In this document: positions 1 to 12,400 of the stretch, in pieces
How the letters are laid out: every line of letters starts with the position of its first letter
How positions within the stretch are numbered: position 1 is the first letter of the stretch
Assembly: GCA_019802505.1 (NCBI GenBank)
Contig: JAFMOC010000082.1
Coordinates: forward strand, 972,501 to 1,036,500
Reading direction: 5' to 3'
DNA length: 64,000 nt
Origin: Corydoras sp. C115
Taxonomy: Eukaryota > Chordata > Actinopteri > Siluriformes > Callichthyidae
Made by a program: the position numbers and the translations under genes
Notes under the pieces: generated by a model
Told to the model about the DNA's origin: nothing
The model's input: the letters and a program-made list of their open reading frames with translations, nothing else
Databases searched by the model: none

Positions 1-264
1 CGTGTCCGTGTGGGTTTCCTCCGGGTTCTCCGGTTTCCTCCCACAGTCCAAAAACATGCATCAAGTCAATTGAATTCTACAAATTGCCCCATATAGAGTG
101 TGTTTGTGTGAGTGAGTGTGTGCCCAGCGATGGATTGGCACCCTGTCCTGGGTGTATCTGCCCAGCGCCTGAAACGTTATCCCCTGGATGGGCATGGGGA
201 ACCCCCCCAGCAACCCTAATAGAGGATAAAGCGGGAGATAATGAATGAATGAATGAATGAACGA
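1..264 (+). mobile_element. SINE copy 1, cut by window start
   Basis: The abundant SINE of this window has an A box (TGGCTTAGTGG), a B box (GGTTCGAATCC), a body of about 250 bases and a TGAA or TGGA tail; the full length is about 340. It recalls tRNA-derived fish SINEs such as Mermaid/DANA. This copy lacks the tRNA-like head and has a TGAA tail. It lies in the last arf4 intron. Confidence 0.9.
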
Positions 265-285
265 ATAATTGTTAAAGTGGTAATT

Positions 286-634
286 GGCGGCACGGTGGCT
301 TAGTGGTTGGCATGTTCTCCTCTCAGTGCTGTGGATTCCCGGTTCGAATCCCCATCTGGGTGGAGTTTCCATGTTCTCCCCGTGTCTGCGTGGGTTTCCT
401 CCGGGTTCTTCGGTTTCCTCCCACAGTGCAAAAACATGGATCGAGTCAATTGAATTCTCCAAATTGCCCCATATAGAGTGTGTTTGTGTGAATGAGTGTG
501 TGCCCAGCGATGGATTGGCGCCCTGTCCTGGGTGTATCTGCCCAGCGCCCGAAACGTTCTCCCCTGGATGGGCATGGGGAACCCCCCCTGCGACCCTAAT
601 GGAGCATAAAGCTGAAGATAATGAATGAATGAAT
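286..634 (+). mobile_element. SINE copy 2, full length
   Basis: Complete with both boxes. AATTGTTA-type flanks on either side (257 and 635) look like a decayed target duplication. It ends 93 bases before the last arf4 exon. Confidence 0.93.
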
Positions 635-727
635 TTAATTGTTACTTAAAGTGTTAATCATAATAAGCATATTGTACCATGCCGGCGTTTTCACTCGATC
701 GTTTCTGTTTTTGTGTTTCTCCATCAG

Positions 728-814
728 TGGTATGTTCAGGCGACCTGCGCCACCCAGGGAACAGGTCTGTATGAGGGATTGGATTGGCTGTCTGAGCAGC
801 TGAGCAAACGCTAA
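728..814 (+). CDS. arf4: ADP-ribosylation factor 4, last coding exon (partial)
   Basis: This exon encodes the C-terminal 28 residues of an ARF-family small GTPase and a TAA stop. ARF proteins recruit coat proteins and lipid enzymes to Golgi and endosomal membranes. The exon follows a strong pyrimidine tract and CAG acceptor and starts in phase 0. It reads [20 protein letters not shown] and ends LSEQLSKR; the CAT motif is the guanine-binding TCAT/SAK loop (G5) of ARFs. The ending is closer to ARF4 than to ARF1/3 as I remember them. The other exons lie before base 1. The gene converges on pde12, as ARF4 and PDE12 do in human from memory. Its membership of the ARF4/ARF5 group is firm; ARF4 rather than ARF5 rests partly on the pde12 neighbour. 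Confidence 0.9.
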   Translation, partial: WYVQATCATQGTGLYEGLDWLSEQLSKR

Positions 815-1191
815 ACCATGACGCCGACCTGAGGTGGAGGGGTGTTTTAACAAAGGACATCACAACACTCACAGACAGTGGATATACTGACACACACTTC
901 TTCAGCCGGAGGCAGCGTTGCTGACTCCGTTCATTATGATGCATTGTTATTGACGAACTTAATAATTTCAATGGCAGGGGAACGGCGGTATGTGTAGCTG
1001 TTTGAGTATTTCTGACAAATATCCATACGACGGCGACAAAATCACAACACATGAACACATTTGCGAAAACCTGCAGGGTTTAAAACCTTTTATAAAGCTG
1101 TGTTTTAACTGAACACCATTCTTTTCATTAATTGCATGTAGATTTTATGCCAACCAGCAACCAATGAGCAACATCTAATTCCACTACTATT

Positions 1192-1197
1192 AATAAA
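1192..1197 (+). promoter_or_regulatory. Possible arf4 polyadenylation signal
   Basis: This is the first AATAAA I see downstream of the arf4 stop, 378 bases after it and just before a SINE insertion. It is inferred from position only. Confidence 0.35.
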
Positions 1198-1232
1198 TTA
1201 ATACATATTTCAATTATAAAAAAACAACTTTG

Positions 1233-1581
1233 AGTGGCATGGTGGCTTAGTGGTTGGCATGTTCTCCTCTCAGCGCTAGGGATTCCCGGTTCGAATCCTG
1301 ATCTGGGTGGAGTTTCCATGTTCTCCCCGTGCCCACATGGGTTTCCTCCGGGTTCTCCGGTTTCCTCCCACAGTCCAAAAACATGGATCAAGTCAATTGA
1401 GTTCTCCAAATTGCCCCATATAGAGTGTGTGTCTGTGTGTGAGTGAGTGTGTGCCCAGTGATAGATTGACGTCCTGTCCTGGGTGTATCTGCCCAGCGCC
1501 CGAAACGTTCTCCCATGGATGGGCATGGGGAACCACACCGCGACCCTAATAGAGGATAAAGCGGAAGATAATGGATGGATA
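1233..1581 (+). mobile_element. SINE copy, full length, TGGA tail
   Basis: Both boxes present. It lies immediately past the arf4 3' UTR. Confidence 0.93.
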
Positions 1582-2055
1582 AAATTCAACCTGCTCTCAG
1601 TTCGCCATGCCTTCATTTTTTTCTGACTGAACTATCATGAAATGGACCACTGAAGTCACGTTGTCCTTGTGTAGTCGGTAGTTGCAGGTGGTTTAGCCCA
1701 TATTCTGCTTTCTGGGTCTAAGCATTTTTTTTAATGCCAAAAATAAACAGGATTCTTAACTAAATCCTCTCCTTCATGTTCTGACCTGAACCCAGTGTTT
1801 CTCCTATTTATTAGTATTCTGGCTTTTGGACAACCACCTAATTGCACCTAAATAAAATGTAGACAAAAGCAAACCTACCTGTTCTAAACATATTTACTCA
1901 ACTACAGAACATGGCATTTCAAAACCTGTTTAGACCACAAGATACTAAATATGGGCATAACAAGGACTGCAGAATGACTTCAGGGGTCTGTTTTGGCAAA
2001 CAAGGCCCCGTGTCTTAAAGTGATTGATCTAAAAAGTTAAATAGTTGCAGATTTC

Positions 2056-2665
2056 GGGCGGCACGGTGGCTTAGTGGTTTGGCATGTTCTCTCAGCACTA
2101 GGGATTCCTGGTTCGATTCCCCATCTGGGTGGAGTTTCCATGTTCTCCCCGTGTCCACGTGGGTTTCCTCCGGGTTCTCCGGTTTCCTCCCACAGTCCAA
2201 AAACATGGATCAAGTCAATTGAGTTCTCCAAATTGCCCCATATAGAGTGTGTCTGTGTGAGTGAGTGTGTGCCCAGCGATAGATTGGCACCCTGTCCTGG
2301 GTGTATCTGCCCAGCGCCCGAAACGTTCTCCCCTGGATGGGCATGGAGACATAGTTACGTAAAAAGGAAAAAAAAAACATCTCAGTCTGGGTGGAGTTTC
2401 CATGTTCTCCCCGTGTCCACGTGGGTTTCCTCCAGGTTCTCCGGTTTCCTCCCACAGTCCAAAAACATTGATCAAGGTCAATTGAGTTCTCCAAATTGCC
2501 CCATATAGAGTGTGTCTGTGTGAGTGAGTGTGTGCCCAGCGATAGATTGGCGCCCTGTCCTTGGTGTATCTGCCCAGCGCCCGAAACGTTCTCCCCTGGA
2601 AGGGCATGGTGAACCCCACCGTGACCCTGATAGAGGATAAAGCGGAAGATAATGGATGGATGGAT
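2056..2665 (+). mobile_element. Dimeric SINE flanked by one target duplication
   Basis: A SINE missing its last ~50 bases (2056-2345) is joined by a ~40-base A-rich linker to a second copy lacking its tRNA-like head (2390-2665). The same 11 bases, TTGCAGATTTC, flank the whole unit (2045-2055 and 2666-2676), so it was inserted as one piece. Confidence 0.9.
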
Positions 2666-3429
2666 TTGCAGATTTCTCTTAATTAGCTCCGCCCATTCTC
2701 CTCACACCTTTTTTCTTTTCCACGGCGTCACTTCGATGACGTTCAGTTCAAACGCAGCTTCAGACTTCACCAGCTGAGCTTATATTTTGTTTTGCAAACT
2801 ATTTATATTTGAACTTTATATGAGAACTCCTTTATTTTCATTCCATTTACGCTCATATAGTCATTTGCGAGTCTTTCGTTCTCGACGGCTTTAATAATTA
2901 AAGAAAACCAAAATCTCTTACAAAATGTCAGCAGTCTCCTCCTGGGCTTTGCTGCGTAACCGAGATCGATTTCTCGGTGCAGGTGCAGGTGCATGTGCGA
3001 GTCCTGAAAACGCATCGCACTTCTCGTTAAACCTTTGCGCTGCAGTACGAACGATCTGCTGCTGGTCGCGTTTCTTGTACTTGAAAATCATGCGATATGC
3101 AAAAAGGCAGGATTAAGTGCCTGTACTTACCGGGCCTTAGTGCAGATAACCAGTCGACTTGGTTTAACTCGAGCCAGCGTTGTGAATAACCAGCTTCACC
3201 TGAATTTACTCTTGCCTTAAACTTTGCTTGTTTTCCCGTGAATGCTTCATCGGTTCGTTTCCTTCATGTGGACGTGGATGAGTCAGTGACATGTCTGTTC
3301 TATGTCTCAGTACCACTTGTTCTGGTTTGTTTCACTCTTGATTTGACAGACCACAGATGTTGTGTCATTCCGTAGCCCTTGTTACGTTTATATTTGACAC
3401 TTGGTGTTTTAATAGCAAAAATGAATGAG

Positions 3430-3605
3430 GTTCGCAAAAATAAATAAATAAATCACCTCAATCACATTCTGTAGTGAATAAATATCAGAATCAGAATTCC
3501 ATACGTTTTTATTTTCCAATTTTTTTTTTTTGCCTCTACATCACTGGATCCTCGGAATACAGGGTTGATTAAATGTCATAATACCGTACGCTATGTTAGT
3601 AAACA
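3430..3605 (+). repeat. Dispersed repeat family X, copy 1
   Basis: Shares with 15830-16000 and 62535-62690 a series: ATCAC..CA..CATTCTGTAGTGAATAA, ATCAGAA, GTACATC-type text, then CTGGATCCTC. The family is not identified. Confidence 0.5.
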
Positions 3606-4098
3606 CCAGAGTTGGGTGGTGCTATAAATATGAGGCTACATTTACGAGTAATCATTCGCACTGCGTCGTTGAAATAGCAACCTGCCAAAGTCAGACTGCA
3701 CCCAGCTTTGAAAGGAAACGGTAGATGACATGCTAATTGGATTATTGCACAAAACACACCCATGAATCACACAGTCATGACAATAACGACACAATGGCCA
3801 CGCCCCAAATCAAGCTGAAGGGTGGGTGGTTGACGATTGCTAAACTAAAGTCTAATAAGTCGCTTTTTGGTGGTTGTACAGTATATAAACCTTCGCAGGA
3901 TCCTAGAGAGTAAGTCAAATATCGTGGTAACCGAAGCAACAGAGTAGACTATTAATAGTAACGTAACTAGACAACGACAAAGCTACATATTAGTATTATA
4001 TTATATATCAAACATTGAACAACCACCTAATTCAAAGGATCCAGTGATTTACAGGAGAAAATGAGGCGTTGGTCTTATTTATTTACTGCAGAATGTAT

Positions 4099-4114
4099 TG
4101 GGGGGGGGGGGGGG
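4099..4114. repeat. G homopolymer
   Basis: A run of about 16 G between arf4 and pde12. Another of 13 G lies near 24165-24177. Confidence 0.85.
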
Positions 4115-4384
4115 GCTGATTTCAGTGGTCTCCTCAAGAAGGGTTCCGAATTTGGCTGTGTGTATGATAAAATGAGATGATAAAGTCCCGGCGGTGATGG
4201 TAATTGTGTTCAGTAATCCCATAATAATTCCACTTAATGATGTTGTAGGTAAAGTCGATGGTGTACGATGTCTAAAGCTGAGTATTACATCCTCAGATAC
4301 GAAGAAAATCATCACATAGAACCAGATTCTGTCACTTTTGTTTTAACGTAAATGACTTTTGATTTGTTTTTATTCCTTTATACA

Positions 4385-4740
4385 CGTACATACCAAACAC
4401 TTTATTGGAAACACCGCCCTCTCTCTATATATATATATATTGTAGAACAGTGACCTCAAGGAGATCAGGTTGTGCTCTTCCTGACCGCAGGACCATGGGA
4501 CTGTGGTGAGGTTACTGTGGTTGTGCTTCATTGAGTCTAAACCTTATGAAACCTGAACATCCAGGATTATTTATAGAGCATTTGGCACCAGCAACCGTGC
4601 CACGATTACACTCCTCTGCGAGGTCACGCTTTGTCAGGTGGTTGATCTGATGCTGACCCATTGGCTGAATTAGATAGTTGCGTGGATGTGCAGGTGTTTC
4701 CAATAAAGTGCACGGCGACCGTTTTTGAACGTATGATTGG
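4385..4740. repeat. Dispersed fish repeat (possible transposon remnant)
   Basis: Begins with ACTTTATTGGAAACACC and ends with GGTGTTTCCAATAAAGTG, an inverted terminal pair of about 17 bases. The interior has no intact frame. Similar motifs (CCACTTTATTA) occur near 28083 and 49751. Confidence 0.55.
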
Positions 4741-5066
4741 GTGTTTGCGATGCGTTGTGTGTTTTTGTTCAATGCTCGTGTGTAGATCCTAATAAAGGCT
4801 ACGATTCACAAATTTCTTTATTCTTTAATCTTTATTCCTCTAAGGCTTTGCGTGTGGATTGTGGCCGTGAGGATCAGCATGGTTGGAGTTCCCATTCGAC
4901 CCGAAGGTCCCCATGTAGCACTGTGCTTCAGATCTACTGCCAAATGTACAGCGGGGCATCTGAGGTACAGTGATGCTCTTCTTTAAACTGCCTCTTTGGG
5001 TTTCCAGGGGCTGTGCACACGTTCCGTGAAGGTTGTAGGTCTTTTGGGAGGTAGCTTTGACACATG

Positions 5067-5230
5067 CTGACCTGTGGTAGGTCAGTGGTGAGGGTGTTGG
5101 GGCATCAATCTGAAGATCGAGGGTTCAAACCCAAACTCCACTCCAATGTTGCCAATGGGCTCTTTAAAGGCTTATTGCCCAGTGCTCGTAAAACACTTTG
5201 GATACAAGCTACGGCAACATGATGATGAAA
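5067..5230 (+). repeat. tRNA-SINE-like repeat of a second family
   Basis: Has a B-box-like GAGGGTTCAAACCC after GTGGTAGGTCAGTGGTGAGG, and ends with text like CACTTTGGATACAAG. It is distinct from the abundant SINE. Confidence 0.5.
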
Positions 5231-5300
5231 TGAGACCATTTTGTTTAATAGACAGCTCATATTATTTATAATAAATAATATTTAATTTAATATTTAATAG

Positions 5301-5625
5301 GATTAGTGGTTGGCATGTTCTCCTCTCAGCACTAGGGATTCCCAGTTCGAATCCCCATCTGGGTGCAGTTTCCATGTTCTCCCCGTGTCTGTGTGGGTTC
5401 TCCGGTTTCCTCCCACAGCCCAAAAACATGGATCAAGTCAATTGAATTATTCAAATTGCCCCACATAGAGTGTGTCTGTGTGAGTGAGTGTGTGCCCAGC
5501 GATAGGTTGGCGCCCTGTCCTGGGTGTATCTGCCCAGTGCCCGAAAAGTTCTCCCCTGAATGGGCTTGGGGAACCCCACCGCGACCCTAATAGAGGATAA
5601 AGCGGGAGATAATGAATGAATGAAT
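5301..5625 (+). mobile_element. SINE, first of three in tandem
   Basis: Lacks the first ~15 bases; it starts at TTAGTGGTTGG. Preceded by TATTTAATTTAATATTTAAT. Confidence 0.92.
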
Positions 5626-5646
5626 ATTTAATTTAATATTTAATAG

Positions 5647-5998
5647 GCGGCACGGTGGCTTAATGGTTAGCACGTTCTCCTCTCAGCACTAGGGATTCCC
5701 GGTTTGAATCCCCATCTGGGTGGAGTTTCCATGTTCTCCCCGTGTCCGTGTGGGTTTCCTCCGGGTTCTCCGGTTTCCTCCCACAGTCCAAAAACATGGA
5801 TCAAGTCAATTGAATTTTCAAAATTGCCCCATGTAGAGTGTGTCTGTGTGAGTGAGTGTGTGCCCAGCGATAGGTTGGCGCCCTGTCCTGGGTGTATCTG
5901 CCCAGCGCCCGAAACGTTCTCCCCTGGATGGGCATGGGGAACCCCCCCCCCCCGCGGCCCTAATAGAGGATAAAGCGGGAGATAATGAATGAATGAAT
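5647..5998 (+). mobile_element. SINE, second of three in tandem
   Basis: Full length. Separated from its neighbours by the same TATTTAATTTAATATTTAAT-type spacer. Confidence 0.93.
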
Positions 5999-6030
5999 AT
6001 TTAATTTAATATTTAATTTAATATTTAATA

Positions 6031-6390
6031 GGCGGCACGGTGGCTTAGTGGTTTAGCACGTTCGCCTGTCAGTGTTAGGGATTCCCGGTTCGAATCCCCA
6101 TCTGGGTGGAGTTTCCATGTTCTCCCCGTGTCCGCGTGGGTTTCCTCCGGGTTCTCCGGTTTCCTCCCACAGTCCAAAGACATGGAACAAATCAATTGAG
6201 TTCTCCAAATTGCCCCATATAGAGTGTGTCTGTGTGAGTGAGTGAGTGTGTGCCCAGCGATAGATTGGCGCCCTGTCCTGGGTCTATCTGCCCAGCGCCC
6301 GAAACGTTCTCCCCTGGATGGGCATGGGGAACCCCCACCGCGACCCTAATAGAGGATAAAGCGGGAGATAATGAATGAATGAATATTTAA
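6031..6390 (+). mobile_element. SINE, third of three in tandem
   Basis: Full length. It ends about 80 bases after the pde12 stop, that is, in the pde12 3' UTR or just beyond it. Confidence 0.93.
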
Positions 6391-6470
6391 TGACTGAACC
6401 ACTTTAGATGAATGTCTGTGTCCCGGCCTCCAGCACAGCTGAACTTCAGAACAGGCTCGCAGAACTCGCT

Positions 6471-9400
6471 TCATCCCGATTTCCATTTGAGGTCGCATAT
6501 TAAGGCGATGTGGTCTGAGGGGTGAGACACACTGGGAAGGGCCTGGTATGTAGTGACCTCCTGATGGCTGGGGAGAGGAATCACCTGCTCCACCTGGAAA
6601 ACCTGTGGCTGCATGAAAATGTAGTCCAAACAACCCTGGAAGCCCCCGACGTAATTCGTGTAGGCCGGTTCCCCGCAGGCGCTGCTCAGCCGAAAGGGGC
6701 AGTGGACGTCCATCGGGAGCAGCTCTTCTGGCCCGTTGGACGCCCAGTCGCTGTGTCCTTCTTCAACCGAACCCTGACTGAGTAGCTGGAAGAGCGCCGA
6801 TGAGGGCGTGCTATTAAAATCCCCGCAGAATATCAGTGCGCTCGCATGTTCCGCCGTCATAACCTCGTTCAGGTGCTTAAGCGCCACGGCTATCTGCACC
6901 AAGCGGACGTTCGCTCCTGATGGAAAAGCACAAGAGGGCGTGGAGTGAGCCGATATGGGATTTAGGGAAATTCAGTCATTTGAACTGTTTGCTTACCTTT
7001 GGGATGCCAGTAGAGATGTGTGTTTCCCACACACACAGTCTTTGATGGATTGATCACAGATTGTAGAACCGTAACCTTAAAGTAGAGAACAATTAGGAAT
7101 GGACTGACAGCAATGTAATACAAATCATTCATTCATTATCTTTCGCTTTATCCTCTATTAGGGTCATGGTGGGGTTCCCCATGCCCATCCAGGGGAGAAC
7201 GTTTCGGGCGCTGGGCAGATAGACCCAGGACAGGGCACCAATCTATCGCTGGGCACACACTCACTCACACAGACACACTCTATATGGGGCAATTTGGACT
7301 TGATTGACTTGATCCATGTTTTTGGACTGTGGGAGCAAACCGGAGAACCCGGAGGAAACCCACGCAGACACGGGGAGAACATGGGAACTCCACCCAGATG
7401 GGGATTCGAAGCGGGAATCCCTAGTGCTGAGAGGAGAACGTGTTAAACCACTAAGCCACCGTGCCGCCCTCACTACAATTATTTATTCATTCATTATCTC
7501 CCGCTTTATCCACTATTAGGGTCGCGGGGGGTGGGGTTCCCCATGTCCATCCAGGGGAGAACATTTCGGGCGCTGGGCAGATACACCCAGGACAGGGTGC
7601 CAATCCATCGCTGGGCACACACTCACTCACACAGACACACTCTATATGGGGGCAATTTGGAGAACTCAATTGACTTGATCCAAGTTTTTGGACTGTGGGA
7701 GGAAACCGGAGAACCCGGAGGAAACCCACGCGGACACGGGGAGAACATGGAAACTCCACCCAGATGGGAATTCGAACTGGGAATCCCTAGCGCTGAGAGG
7801 AGAACATGCCAACCACTAAGCCACCGTGTCACTACAATTAATCTTTATAATTCCACATCGCCAAATATGGGCATAACAAGGACTTCAAAGTGACATGTTC
7901 AATGGACTAGTTTTTATTCTAATAGATATTTATTAAAGTCGGCCTCCCCGTGTCCGCGTGGCTTTCCTCCGGGTTCTCCGGTTTCCGTCCACGTTCCAAA
8001 AACATGGATTCGAGGTTAATTGGCTGCTCTAAATGGCCACGTGTGTCTGTGTGTGCCCAGCTATGTATTGGCGCCCTCTCCTGGGTGTATCTGCCCAGCG
8101 CCCGAAACATTCTCCCCTGATTGGGCATGGGGAACCCCCTGTGAACCTAGTCCCTAGCACAGGGTTCTTGGTGGAGAGAACACAAAGCATTTCAGTGTGG
8201 AGAGTGTGGAATGTGCTAACCACTATTTCACCATGCTGCCATTTTGTTCTTTTATTTGTTTTTTTGGTGGCTTAGTGGTTTAGCATGTTCTCCTCTCAGC
8301 ACTAAGGATTCCTGGTTCGAATCCCCATCTGGGTGCAGTTTCCATGTTCTCCCCGTGTCTGCGTGGGTTTCCTCCGTGTTCTCCGGTTTCCTCCCACAGT
8401 CCAAAAACATGGATCAAGTCAATTGAGTTCTCCAAATTGCCCCATATAGAGTGTGTGTGAGTGAGTGTGTGCCCAGCAATAGGTTGGCGCCCTGTCCTGG
8501 GTGTATCTGCCCAGCAACCGAAACGTTTTCCCCTGGATGGGCATGAGGAACCCCACCGCGACCCTAATAGAGGATAAAGCGGAACATAATGAATTATTTT
8601 TTTTAAGCTTAACAGCTTCATTTTGTCTCTAAACATTTTTTTTTTTTTTTGGTTTTGCAGTCTGAACGCTGTAAAGAAACGGCGGTGTAAAATTGTGCTG
8701 ACGTCATCGAGTGTCAGTTCCGTGAGATTAATGAGATTTTCTCCTGAAACTGTTGCATAAGCTGAGAAAGAGCTTATACCTCCATCCTGAATGCAACGCA
8801 TGTCAAAAACCATCCCCTCTGACGGCTGGCTGTCGACGGAAATTGGCTCGTATTTGCATAACGCTGACAGGAGCGCTTCATTGTGCCGCCGCAATCCACG
8901 GAGCGCCGTTTATAGCTCCATTTATAAAAGGAAACGGGGGACGTGGGACAAAACAAAGATGTGGATGTTATGAGCAGAGTGAAAAGAGATGCACATTGAT
9001 AATGTACATCATCATGACGCATCCCCTTAGTTACCAGTTACAGCTCAGTTAAGCTTTTCATAAATCAGGTCAATTAACCAGGAGGTGGCACGGTGGCTTA
9101 GCACGTTCTCCTCTCAGCACTAGGGACTCCCGGCTCGAATCCCCATCTGGTGGAGTTTCCATGTTCTCCCCGTGTCCGCGTGGGTTTCCTCCGGCTTCTC
9201 CGGTTTCCTCCCACAGTCCAAAAACATGGATCAAGTCAACGGAGTTCTCCAAATTGCCCCATATAGAGTGTGTCTGTGTGAGTGAGTGTGTGCCCAGCGA
9301 TAGATTGGCGTCCTGTCCTGGGTGTATCTGCCCAGCGGCCGAAACGTTCTCCCCTGGATGGGCATGGGGAACCTCCCCACGACCCTAATAGAGGATCAAG

Positions 9401-12400
9401 TGGAAGATAATGGATGGATGAATGAATTAATCAAGAACATTAACACCGTCTCCATCGCTCAGCTCACTTCTCTTGTATTTCTATCTGTTTGCATTTAAAT
9501 CTGTTGTGCCTTTTTTATTTTCAAAGCAAAGTGCTTTGGGTTTTTAACCCATATTTTAAATATTGCCCGTAATGTTTGGCTTTTATGCCCCTTTTTGTTT
9601 ATATAGTTGTACCACATTTATAATCTGATAACATCGACAACTGCTGCCACAAGCTGTGCAGTTTGTTCCATCTGAAACAGTCTCATTATTATTTCACGGT
9701 GGTGTAGTGGTCAGCACGTCCACCTCTCAGTGCTGGGGATCCAGGTTTCCATGTTTTCCCTGTGTCAGTGGGTTCTCGTCGGGTTCTCTGATTTCTTTCA
9801 GTCCAATAACATGGATTCAAGGTGAAGTGGATCCTCTAAATTGCTCCTATGTAAATTACCTCATATGGTGTGTGCCCAGTGATGGATTGGCACCCTGTCC
9901 CGGGTGTCCCTGCCCAGTGCCTGAAATGTTCTTCCCTGCATGGACATAGGGATCCTCCGCCACGCTATGATGAGATTTTCTATTTCTATTATTTTATAAC
10001 TTTTTTTTTTTAAACAATTGTAACATTGTAGCAGGATCGTCTTCCCATTTTCTAGATGTAAACAGCTATTCTATTATTCATTCATTCATTATCTCCCGCT
10101 TTATCCTCTATTAGGGTCACGGGGGGGGTTCCCCATGCCCATCCAGGGGAGAACGTCTTGGGCGCTGGGCAGATACACCCAGGACAGGGTGCCAATCCAT
10201 CGCTGGACACACATTCACTCACACACACACACTCTATATGGGGCAATTTGGAGAACTCAGTTGATTTGATCCATGTTTTTGGACTGTGGGAGGAAACCGG
10301 AGAACCCGGAGGAAACCCACGCAGACACGGGGAGAACGTGGAAACTCCACCCAGATGGGGATTCGAACCGGGAATCCCTAGCGCTGAGAGGCGAACGTGC
10401 TAATCACTAAGCCACTGTGCCGCCGCTATTCTATTAATTACTTTTTTTTTTTTTTTTAAATCTTCAGATATTTATAAAAAATGTTTGTTTTTGTTTTTTT
10501 TATGTTTGTTTTGTTGCCAAAAAGTTGACTTTTAAACTCTAATGATTCCTGGACCTTTCAGCGAGTGAGTGAATGAACGTCCGTCTGTCTGCCGGGCTTC
10601 GTTCTACCTGCAGTGTCGTCGATCTTTGCACCACCTTGTCCATCAGAGCTGGGTTTGTGGACAGTTTCCTCAGCAGGTCACTGTGCAAAGCATCCACCTT
10701 CAAGGCCTCGCTGAGCATGATGTCATGCTGGGAAAGCAGCCTGAACTTGGACCTCCTGTAGAAGGTGGCCAGTCCTTCATGCTGCTTCTCTTTGATCCTG
10801 AACACGCCGTCCATTCCGAAGGCGTCCAGCGCAGGTGACAGGCTGTCGCTGAACACGCCTTTGTCCACTTCCTGAAGACAAACGATGTCCGCGTTATATC
10901 CAGACAGCTCCTTCTTGATGAGGCTCTGCCTGTAGTCCAGTTGCATAGCATAGGTGGCGCAGTAAGGATACAGGACCGTTTTGGATAACTCCGTCTGAGC
11001 GTAGATGTCGGCCAAGATGTTGTAGGTCACAACCCTCGTGGTGAAATCATCGGTGACTTTGCACGTGTAGACGTGCCGGTTGTCAAACGTGCAAACGCCA
11101 GGGCCGGCCTCGACGGCGCCAGCAGACACCAGCTCCACTGCCAACCCGAACCTGGAGCAGGGCATACGGTAAATACACCTCCTACAGACAAGTAAGTGTG
11201 TGTCTCTGGAACACTTTGTATTCTAATGATCAGAACCCCCACAGAGCGCAGAGCAGGTATTATTTGGGTCATCTGTTTGTGGAATACACTATGTACTGTG
11301 TACTCTGTTCCTTAATGAGCAGGGGTTATTGGGTGGGGTGCATTAGTCCTATCCCAGCAGTGTCACTGAGGTGTTTAAATGAAACTACAGCAGCACTGCT
11401 GCACTAAAAACCCCCTCACCACATCAGTGTCACTGCAGAACTGACAATAAACAATCCACCACCCAAATGATACCTGTTCTGTGATGCTCTTGACCAACAG
11501 AGAACCAATGGGGGACTACATTGTGGAAGTGTGAAACCACAAAGTCCATCTATAAGGTGTAGCCATAGGCTTTGAGGTTATGGAAACAGCCTTGCAGACT
11601 GAAGGTCCTGAGTTCAAGTGCCCTTGGGCAAAGCACTCAACCCCAAGGTTCCCACGTGTGCTCACTTCACTCAGAGTGTGTGTGTGTGTGTTGCTGCACA
11701 GATGGGCTAAATATGGAGGACACATTTCTCTGATTTCAAGCACATTAGGCAAAATAGATCACTTTCTCAGGTGGAAAAACGAGACAACGGAGCACAAACT
11801 TTGTGTTTCTGTAGATGATAATTGTAGAAAAGGGCGGCACGGTGGCTTAGTGGTTTAGCATGTTCTCCTCTCAGCACTAGGGATTCCCGGTTCGAATCCA
11901 CATCTGGGTGAAGTTTCCATATTCTCCCCGTGTCCGCGTGGGTTTCCTCCAGGTTCTCCGGTTTCCTCCCACAGTCCAAAAACATGGATCAAGTCGATTG
12001 ATTTCTCCAAATTTCCCCATATAGAGTGTGTGTGTGTGAGTGAGTGTGTGCCCAGCGATAGATTGGCGCCCTGTCCTGGGTGTATCTGCCCAGCACCCGA
12101 AACGTTCTCCCCTGGATGGGCATGGGGAACCCCCCCCCACGACCCTAATATAGGATCAAGCGGAAGATAATGGATGAATGAATGAATTAACCAAGAACAT
12201 TAACACAATTGAGTTCTCCAAATTGCCCCATCATGTTCTCCCCGTGTCCGCGGTTTCCTCCGGGTTCTCCGGTTTCCTCCCACAGTCCAAAAACATGGAT
12301 CAAGTCAATTGAGTTCTCCAAATTGCCCCATATAGAGTGTGTTTGTGTGAGTGAGTGTGTGCCCAGCGATAGGTCCTGGGTGCCCTGTCCTGGGTGTATT

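Larger units (their letters stand above)
2676..5066. other. Unique-looking stretch between arf4 and pde12
   Basis: A SINE-poor interval. From 2700 to 3200 it is less AT-rich and includes an ATG in good context (2925) opening a 63-codon frame with no family resemblance I know. Bases 3430-3600 belong to a dispersed repeat. Bases 4385-4740 resemble a common fish repeat ending CCAATAAAGTG. No gene is supported. Confidence 0.5.

Noticed and set aside
286..340. tRNA gene, because of A and B boxes
   Set aside because: The boxes are the SINE head; there is no cloverleaf with acceptor pairing.
284..628. Many 60-140 codon frames with repeated proteins such as [21 protein letters not shown] and their antisense counterparts
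   Set aside because: They are translations of the SINE on either strand. The same frames recur at every copy with random truncations, and no splice or family evidence supports them.
2925..3116. 63-codon frame with a good ATG context in a SINE-poor region
   Set aside because: No family resemblance, no convincing donor and no downstream partner exons; it may be chance or a first exon of a non-coding transcript.
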